Shown here piece after piece: positions 43,815 to 51,139 of a stretch of DNA of 51,139 bases. The stretch's first letter is position 1, and every line of letters begins with the position of its first letter. The notes beneath the pieces were generated by a model. It saw only the letters and a program-made list of their open reading frames with translations, searched no databases and had not been told where the DNA came from. This DNA comes from Aeromicrobium sp. Root495 (lineage in GTDB: Bacteria; Actinomycetota; Actinomycetes; Propionibacteriales; Nocardioidaceae): contig NZ_LMFJ01000001.1 in NCBI RefSeq assembly GCF_001426755.1, positions 659,546 to 710,684 of the forward strand, written 5' to 3'. A program made the position numbers and the translations under genes.

Positions 43815-43847
43815 CGTGACTCAGGTCACGTCGAGATCTTCAACCTA
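43815..43847 (-). promoter_or_regulatory. Promoter/operator candidate of the alpha-glucoside transporter
   Basis: A perfect dyad CGTGAC-TCAG-GTCACG (43815-43830) lies in the 55-bp gap upstream of the binding-protein gene. On the minus strand TAGGTT (43842-43847) could be a -10, which would put the dyad just downstream of the start site, as expected for a repressor operator. Confidence 0.45.
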
Positions 43848-43856
43848 GGGGGACGC

Positions 43857-45503
<1,647 letters not shown>

Positions 45504-45659
45504 GCGGCTCCTCCGACGGTCGACTCTGCCGGGTCCCACGCTAGGCGGTCACCGTGAGGCCCACCGGGTCGGTGCCCGTCGGCCACCCGTGCGTCTCGCG
45601 GGACCCGGGCCGAGGTGCCGGGGCGGTCGGGCGAGCGAGAGGTGCGGCGAGAGGGCCGC

Positions 45660-45665
45660 TAGGTT
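45660..45665 (+). promoter_or_regulatory. ndk -10 element TAGGTT, leaderless start
   Basis: TAGGTT ends seven bases before ATG 45673. The 169-bp gap upstream, between ndk and the divergent alpha-glucosidase, shows no other gene or strong hairpin. Confidence 0.45.
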
Positions 45666-45672
45666 ACGAGGC

Positions 45673-46083
45673 ATGAGCCAGCGAACTCTCGTCCTGATCA
45701 AGCCCGACGCCGTGCGCCGCGGCCTCGTGGGTGCGGTGCTGTCGCGCTACGAGTCCAAGGGCCTGACCATCGTGGCGCTCGAGCACCGTCAGATCGACGC
45801 GGCGCAGGCCGACGCGCACTACGCCGAGCACGTCGACCAGCCCTGGTACCCGCCGCTGCGCGAGTTCGCCGTCTCCGGTCCGCTCGTGGCCTTGGTCCTC
45901 GAGGGCGACGAGGCCATCTCCGTGGTCCGGACGCTCAACGGCGCCACCGACGGCCGGGCCGCTGCGCCGGGCACGGTCCGCGGCGACCTCTCGCTGTCCA
46001 ACCGCGAGAACCTCGTGCACGCCTCCGACTCGCCTGAGTCGTCCGAGCGCGAGATCGCGCTCTGGTTCCCGAACCTGGTCTGA
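45673..46083 (+). CDS. ndk: Nucleoside-diphosphate kinase
   Basis: 136 residues, a full-length NDK that moves the gamma-phosphate from ATP to other NDPs. The phosphorylated His116 lies in NLVHASDSPESSEREI, the classic active-site motif, and the N terminus RTLVLIKPDAVRRGLVG is typical. Its end is only nine bases from the convergent next gene, without room for a terminator. Confidence 0.97.
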   Translation: MSQRTLVLIKPDAVRRGLVGAVLSRYESKGLTIVALEHRQIDAAQADAHYAEHVDQPWYPPLREFAVSGPLVALVLEGDEAISVVRTLNGATDGRAAAPGTVRGDLSLSNRENLVHASDSPESSEREIALWFPNLV

Positions 46084-46092
46084 CCCCTCGGC

Positions 46093-46755
46093 TCACGCCG
46101 GGGTGGGGGGCTCCAGCTCAGGCGGGCCGACCCACGGCACGACGACGTGTCCGAGCACGGTGTGGAAGCGGCCTCGCGTCTCCTCCGGGAGCCACACGAC
46201 GTCGTGCCCCCGTGAGGCCAGGTCCACGGGCTGCTGCAGGGTGACGGCGTCGACGGCCTGACGGAGGTCGTCGCCGGGACGTTCGTCCTCGAGCTCCACG
46301 AGGGTGATGCTCACGCTGACGGGGGTGTCGTTGGGGTTGGCCACGCCGACTCCCCAGAACTCCTCGGGGTCGAGCGTGGCCTTCATGGAGAGGTCGACCA
46401 TGAGCACCTCCACCGGCTGGGTGAGGTCGGGCAGGTCCACCTCCTCGATGCTCGAGGCGCCGATGCGCACGGCCCGCACGAGCCGCGCACCCTGGCCGTG
46501 GAAGTGGAGGACGTCGCTGATCTCGCTGCCGGGCGGCGCGACGAGCTCGCCGCGGTCGATGCCGAGCACGGAGCCGACCTCCACATGAGGCAGCACCCGG
46601 CCGTACGGGTCGAGCGGCTCGAAGCGCAGGGTCGGCCGGAGGCACGCCTCGGAGCCGTTGGTGAAGAACACCTGCTGGTCGAGACCGTCGGCGTCGGCGG
46701 CTCGCGCCACGTAGCGGACGGAGACGGACGGACGGCGCCGGGAGAACAGACCCAT
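46093..46755 (-). CDS. Conserved hypothetical protein
   Basis: 220 residues, acidic, without signal peptide or membrane segment. It starts MGLFSRRRPSVSV, a basic N terminus, then predicted beta-rich sequence (LRPTLRFEPLDPYGRVLP; EVLMVDLSMKATLDPEEFWGVGVANPNDTPVSVSITLVEL), which resembles an Ig-like or C2-like sandwich. I do not recognise the family. A TAGGCT -10 six bases before its ATG implies a leaderless message divergent from the TIGR03960 gene. It occupies the place between ndk and the radical-SAM gene where many actinobacteria carry mreBCD/rodA. Confidence 0.65.
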   Translation of the reverse strand: MGLFSRRRPSVSVRYVARAADADGLDQQVFFTNGSEACLRPTLRFEPLDPYGRVLPHVEVGSVLGIDRGELVAPPGSEISDVLHFHGQGARLVRAVRIGASSIEEVDLPDLTQPVEVLMVDLSMKATLDPEEFWGVGVANPNDTPVSVSITLVELEDERPGDDLRQAVDAVTLQQPVDLASRGHDVVWLPEETRGRFHTVLGHVVVPWVGPPELEPPTPA

Positions 46756-46761
46756 GGGACG

Positions 46762-46767
46762 AGCCTA
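46762..46767 (-). promoter_or_regulatory. -10 element TAGGCT for the hypothetical gene
   Basis: Minus-strand TAGGCT ends six bases before ATG 46755, with no ribosome-binding site. Confidence 0.45.
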
Positions 46768-46824
46768 TCCAGGCGGCCCGTGGTCGGGGGCGGCGGAACG
46801 CGAAGGACGGCTCGGTGCGGCGGG

Positions 46825-46830
46825 TAGGCT
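46825..46830 (+). promoter_or_regulatory. -10 element TAGGCT for the TIGR03960 gene
   Basis: TAGGCT ends seven bases before ATG 46838; AAGCC is the only weak purine run, so a leaderless start is likely. Confidence 0.5.
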
Positions 46831-46837
46831 TGAAGCC

Positions 46838-48766
<1,929 letters not shown>

Positions 48767-48768
48767 CG

Positions 48769-48812
48769 CTCCGACGGGCTCGGGCGGCGTGCGCCGCCCG
48801 AGCCCGTCGGAG
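48769..48812. terminator. Perfect 20-bp terminator hairpin
   Basis: CTCCGACGGGCTCGGGCGGC (48769-48788) and its exact complement (48793-48812) flank the loop GTGC. It lies three bases after the radical-SAM stop and 16 bases from the end of the convergent small gene. Confidence 0.85.
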
Positions 48813-48827
48813 GCCTGTCGTGCGGCA

Positions 48828-49025
48828 TCAGTGCGTCGCGGCCGAGACGACCCCGGCCGAGCCGGCACGGGCCTTGCGGGCCAGCTCGGCGATGAAGGCC
48901 AGGCGGTCGCCGCCGTGCCGGGCGACCTCGCGCTCCGCCACCCGGCGGCGGCGCTCGAGGCGCTGGGTGAGCTCACGCTCACGCTGCTGGTTCTCCTGCA
49001 GGATGAAGCTGTCGTTGACGATCAT
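48828..49025 (-). CDS. Small highly charged helical protein (65 residues)
   Basis: ATG 49025 has GAAGGAGAA six bases upstream, a strong translation signal. The protein begins MIVNDSFILQENQQ, then a long Arg/Glu-rich amphipathic helix (RERELTQRLERRRRVAEREVARHG) and a short Ala-rich tail. No family recognised. Small RNA-binding or regulatory roles are possible but unproven. It sits on the opposite strand between the two genes of the radical-SAM pair. Confidence 0.6.
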   Translation of the reverse strand: MIVNDSFILQENQQRERELTQRLERRRRVAEREVARHGGDRLAFIAELARKARAGSAGVVSAATH

Positions 49026-49117
49026 GATGTTCTCCTTCGGTCTTCCTCCAACCTCGTCGCTGAGGCAGGAGGGCCACATCGGGTGAACGCCCAGTCCTGG
49101 AGCCCCGACATCGCGCG

Positions 49118-49139
49118 GAGGGCCCTCTGAGGTACCTCA
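49118..49139. promoter_or_regulatory. Adjacent palindromes GAGGGCCCTC and TGAGGTACCTCA
   Basis: A 10-bp palindrome (49118-49127) abuts a 12-bp palindrome (49128-49139) in the gap between the divergent small gene and the TIGR03936 gene. The second overlaps the expected -35 of the latter, so it may be an operator. The first word also appears before the RTX gene (3127-3136). Confidence 0.4.
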
Positions 49140-49158
49140 TGCGGGCGAGGCGGGCGGC

Positions 49159-49164
49159 TAAGGT
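49159..49164 (+). promoter_or_regulatory. -10 element TAAGGT for the TIGR03936 gene
   Basis: TAAGGT ends seven bases before GTG 49172, implying a leaderless message. Confidence 0.5.
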
Positions 49165-49171
49165 CGTCCGG

Positions 49172-49954
49172 GTGAACAGCGAAGGCGGCACGACCCTGCA
49201 GGGAACGCCCAACCCCGAAGCCCCCAACCCGCAGCTGCCCATCGTCCAGAAGCTGCGGATCCGCTACACCAAGCGCGGTCGGCTGCGCTTCACGAGCCAC
49301 CGCGACTTCGCCCGGGCCTTCGAGCGGGCGGTCCGACGCGCCGGCATCTCCATCGCGTTCTCGTCGGGCTTCACGCCACACCCCAAGATCTCCTACGCCA
49401 ACGCCACGCCCACGGGAGCCGGCAGCGAGGCCGAGTACCTCGAGATCGGCCTGACGCGCGCCGCCGACCCCGCCGAGGTGCGCGAGCGCCTCGACGCCGC
49501 GCTGCCCCCGGGTCTCGACGTCGTGGAGGTCGTCGTCGCAGGTCAGGGATCCTTGGCCGACCGTCTGGAGGCGAGCGCGTGGTCCATCGCGCTGCCCGGA
49601 GTGAGCCTCGAGGACCTCCGGTCGGCCGCCGACGCGTTCTGGTCGGCGGACGTCGTGGAGGTGGAGCGGATGACCAAGCGAGGCATGCGCACCTTCGACG
49701 CGAGAGGCCCCGTGACGTCACTCGACGTTCATTCCGACGACGCCTCCGACGGTCCATGTGCGATACTGACCATGGTCGTCCGACACGAAGTACCGTCGGT
49801 TCGGCCGGACGACGTCCTCGCCGGGCTGCGATCCCGGGGTGGTCTCACGACCGGACAGGCGCCAGTGGCGACCCGGACGGCCCAGGGCCCCCTCGACCCA
49901 CAGACCGGCACGGTCGGCGATCCGTTCGCCCTCGACCGCGACGCATCATCCTGA
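49172..49954 (+). CDS. TIGR03936/DUF2344-family radical SAM-linked protein
   Basis: 260 residues. After a Pro/Asn-rich N terminus (NPEAPNPQLPI) comes the family hallmark KLRIRYTKRGRLRFTSHRDFARAFERAVRRAGI and SSGFTPHPKISYANATPTGAGSEAEYLEI. The family is found with TIGR03960 radical SAM proteins, sometimes fused to them, so the two probably act on one substrate. The basic N-terminal part could bind RNA. GTG 49172 is preferred to ATG 49139 because a TAAGGT -10 lies seven bases before it, so an earlier codon would not be in the mRNA. Next gene is rne. Confidence 0.9.
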   Translation: MNSEGGTTLQGTPNPEAPNPQLPIVQKLRIRYTKRGRLRFTSHRDFARAFERAVRRAGISIAFSSGFTPHPKISYANATPTGAGSEAEYLEIGLTRAADPAEVRERLDAALPPGLDVVEVVVAGQGSLADRLEASAWSIALPGVSLEDLRSAADAFWSADVVEVERMTKRGMRTFDARGPVTSLDVHSDDASDGPCAILTMVVRHEVPSVRPDDVLAGLRSRGGLTTGQAPVATRTAQGPLDPQTGTVGDPFALDRDASS

Positions 49955-50119
49955 TGACGACCGCGGCGGGTAGGACGGGGAGCCAGTGACAGACCGGGAG
50001 CCGCCGTCACACCGGGTGAGCGGACAGCGCCCTCCCGGCAACCAGGCTTGAGGTCCCCAGCGGACCGCATACGCACAGTCCGGCAGCATCCCCAGGGGTC
50101 GCCGGGCGAAGGAGAGCAC
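49955..50119 (+). other. rne leader region, 165 bp, possibly structured
   Basis: No gene is seen. Short complementary elements exist: CCGGGAG (49994-50000) with CTCCCGG (50032-50038), and GGTCC/GGACC around 50052-50066. TAGGAC at 49967-49972 could be a -10, giving a leader of about 140 bases with GAAGGAGAG before GTG 50120. RNase E leaders are autoregulatory in proteobacteria; here that is only a possibility. It matches no riboswitch I know. Confidence 0.35.
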
Positions 50120-51139
50120 GTGCTCGACGACAACGAGAACAAGACCACCGAGACCACCACGACCACCACCACGACGAGCAGCACCCGTCGTCGTGCCGCC
50201 GGTCGCCCCGCCGGCCCGCCGGCCCCGGTGAGCTCCGACATCTTCGCGCCGCCCGCGCCGGTCAAGAAGACCTCGCGCTCCGCGCCCAAGAAGAAGGCGC
50301 CCTCCGAGGAGCCTGCCGAGCAGGCGCCCGAGGCTGTGGCCGGCGACGAGACCCCCGCGGCCCGGAAGAAGGCGCCCGCCAAGAAGGCCGCTGCCAAGAA
50401 GTCGGCCCCGGCCCGCAAGAAGGCCGCGTCGTCGGACGACGCACCGCAGGACGACGAGAAGTCCACGCCTGCTGCCGAGACCGCCCCGCCGGCCGTCGAG
50501 GGTGACGAGCCCGCCGCCAGGCCCGCGCGCAAGCGCACCGCCAAGGCGCCGGTCGCCGGCGGTCTGACGTTCCAGGCTCCGCCCGCCACGCCCGCTCCCG
50601 CGCGGAGCGCACGCGACGACGAGAGCGACGACGCCGAGGAGCGGCCCGTCCAGGACCGCGCATCCGGCCAGGACGGCGACGAGTCCGACTCCGACGGTGA
50701 TGGGGCGCCCAAGCGTCGCCGCCGCAGCCGTGGTGGACGCCGCCGCAGCAAGGGCGCCGACGACCAGGGCGGCAACGAGTCCAACGACGGCTCCGAGCCC
50801 CGCGAGTCCGACACCTCCGACGACGACGCCTCCGGCGACGACCAGGGCAACGGCGAGAGCGGCGGCTCCAACAGCACGCGCCGACGCCGTCGTCGCGCCC
50901 GCTCCGGCGAGGAGCCCGGCGGATCGCCCGACGATCCCGACAACACCGTGGTCCGCGTCCGTGAGGGACGCTCCGCGGAGGACGAGATCACCAGCGTCGC
51001 CGGCTCCACGCGCCTCGAGGCCAAGAAGCAGCGCCGCCGCGAGGGCCGCGAGGCCGGACGCCGCCGCGCGCCCATCGTCACCGAGTCCGAGTTCCTGGCC
51101 CGCCGCGAGTCGGTCGAGCGCCAGATGGTCGTGCGCCAG
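50120..51139 (+). CDS. rne: Ribonuclease E/G, N-terminal extension (gene cut by the window end)
   Basis: The 340 codons to the window edge stay open. They encode a long disordered N-terminal extension: an opening Asp/Asn/Thr-rich run (an eight-Thr tract near residues 13-20), Lys/Ala/Pro-rich KKAPAKK-type segments (about 60-115), acidic DDESDD patches and Arg-rich RRRRSRGGRRR and RRRRRRARSG blocks. The last part (EITSVAGSTRLEAKKQRRREGREAGRRRAP, then ESEFLARRESVERQMVV) is the conserved entry to the RNase E/G S1 domain in actinobacteria. The catalytic half lies beyond the window. Extensions of this type are thought to bind RNA and partner proteins of the degradosome. GTG 50120 follows GAAGGAGAG. 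Confidence 0.9.
   Translation, partial: MLDDNENKTTETTTTTTTTSSTRRRAAGRPAGPPAPVSSDIFAPPAPVKKTSRSAPKKKAPSEEPAEQAPEAVAGDETPAARKKAPAKKAAAKKSAPARKKAASSDDAPQDDEKSTPAAETAPPAVEGDEPAARPARKRTAKAPVAGGLTFQAPPATPAPARSARDDESDDAEERPVQDRASGQDGDESDSDGDGAPKRRRRSRGGRRRSKGADDQGGNESNDGSEPRESDTSDDDASGDDQGNGESGGSNSTRRRRRRARSGEEPGGSPDDPDNTVVRVREGRSAEDEITSVAGSTRLEAKKQRRREGREAGRRRAPIVTESEFLARRESVERQMVVRQ

Noticed and set aside
49955..50119. Riboswitch before rne
   Set aside because: Some short stems can be drawn, but I see no conserved core of the cobalamin, SAM, TPP, glycine or other known classes, so it is listed only as a leader region.
49729..51081. Minus-strand frame of 450 codons opposite rne
   Set aside because: Ser/Arg/Pro-rich mirror of the disordered RNase E arm; no start signal or family match.

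Overview
This is a contiguous chromosomal stretch of a high-GC actinobacterium. The mix of families and gene order point to the Nocardioidaceae (an Aeromicrobium- or Nocardioides-like genome): tig, clpP1-clpP2-clpX, valS, folC-DUF4233, ndk, the TIGR03960/TIGR03936 radical-SAM pair and a long-tailed RNase E/G; a Cgl0159-type protein inside the inositol operon; frequent GTG starts and leaderless starts. The genus is an inference. No rRNA, tRNA, CRISPR array, insertion sequence or phage gene is visible, and no gene-free stretch exceeds 300 bases.

Layout. 1-3050: a lipoprotein, a Tat-exported PhoD phosphatase and a small secreted RTX-repeat protein. 3292-4644: tig, followed by a nested inverted-repeat region. 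4845-7096: an alpha/beta hydrolase and two tandem SRPBCC proteins. 7175-20280: the main myo-inositol catabolic locus. A divergent GntR/UTRA regulator faces iolE-iolC-Cgl0159-iolB-iolD-iolA, then a sugar ABC importer (lipoprotein, permease, short ATPase) and two Gfo/Idh dehydrogenases, the second probably iolG. 20339-26437: two satellite modules, each with its own LacI-type regulator. One holds a dehydrogenase plus a hydroxypyruvate-isomerase-like TIM barrel, the other a PhyH dioxygenase plus an SDR. 26538-30314: clpP1-clpP2-clpX and a saccharopine-dehydrogenase-like reductase. 30393-36216: valS, an MMPL exporter and a secreted endonuclease I. 36249-39462: folC, DUF4233, a phosphoesterase with an altered first motif and a ParB-like protein. 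39526-45503: a maltose-type ABC importer with a GH13 alpha-glucosidase. 45673-51139: ndk, a hypothetical protein, the TIGR03960 radical SAM protein, a 65-residue protein, the TIGR03936 partner and the 5' part of rne.

How the genes work together. The inositol locus can take up a cyclitol, oxidise it (IolG/Gfo), dehydrate it (IolE), hydrolyse the ring (IolD), isomerise (IolB), phosphorylate (IolC), cleave (probably the Cgl0159-like protein, since no iolJ is present) and oxidise malonate semialdehyde (IolA). The satellite modules look like entry routes for other cyclitols or sugar derivatives. The whole block separates tig from clpP1P2, genes that are neighbours in many actinobacteria, so the window reads as a conserved housekeeping backbone interrupted by metabolic insertions.

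Regulatory signals seen directly include twin TGTCCTGACA sites between gntR and iolE, twin near-identical palindromes over the promoter of the first satellite module, a strong ClgR-type box before clpP1, and TANNNT -10 elements 6-8 bases before the start codons of about ten genes, which implies leaderless mRNAs. Convergent gene pairs are usually separated by long hairpins, two of which share conserved ends.
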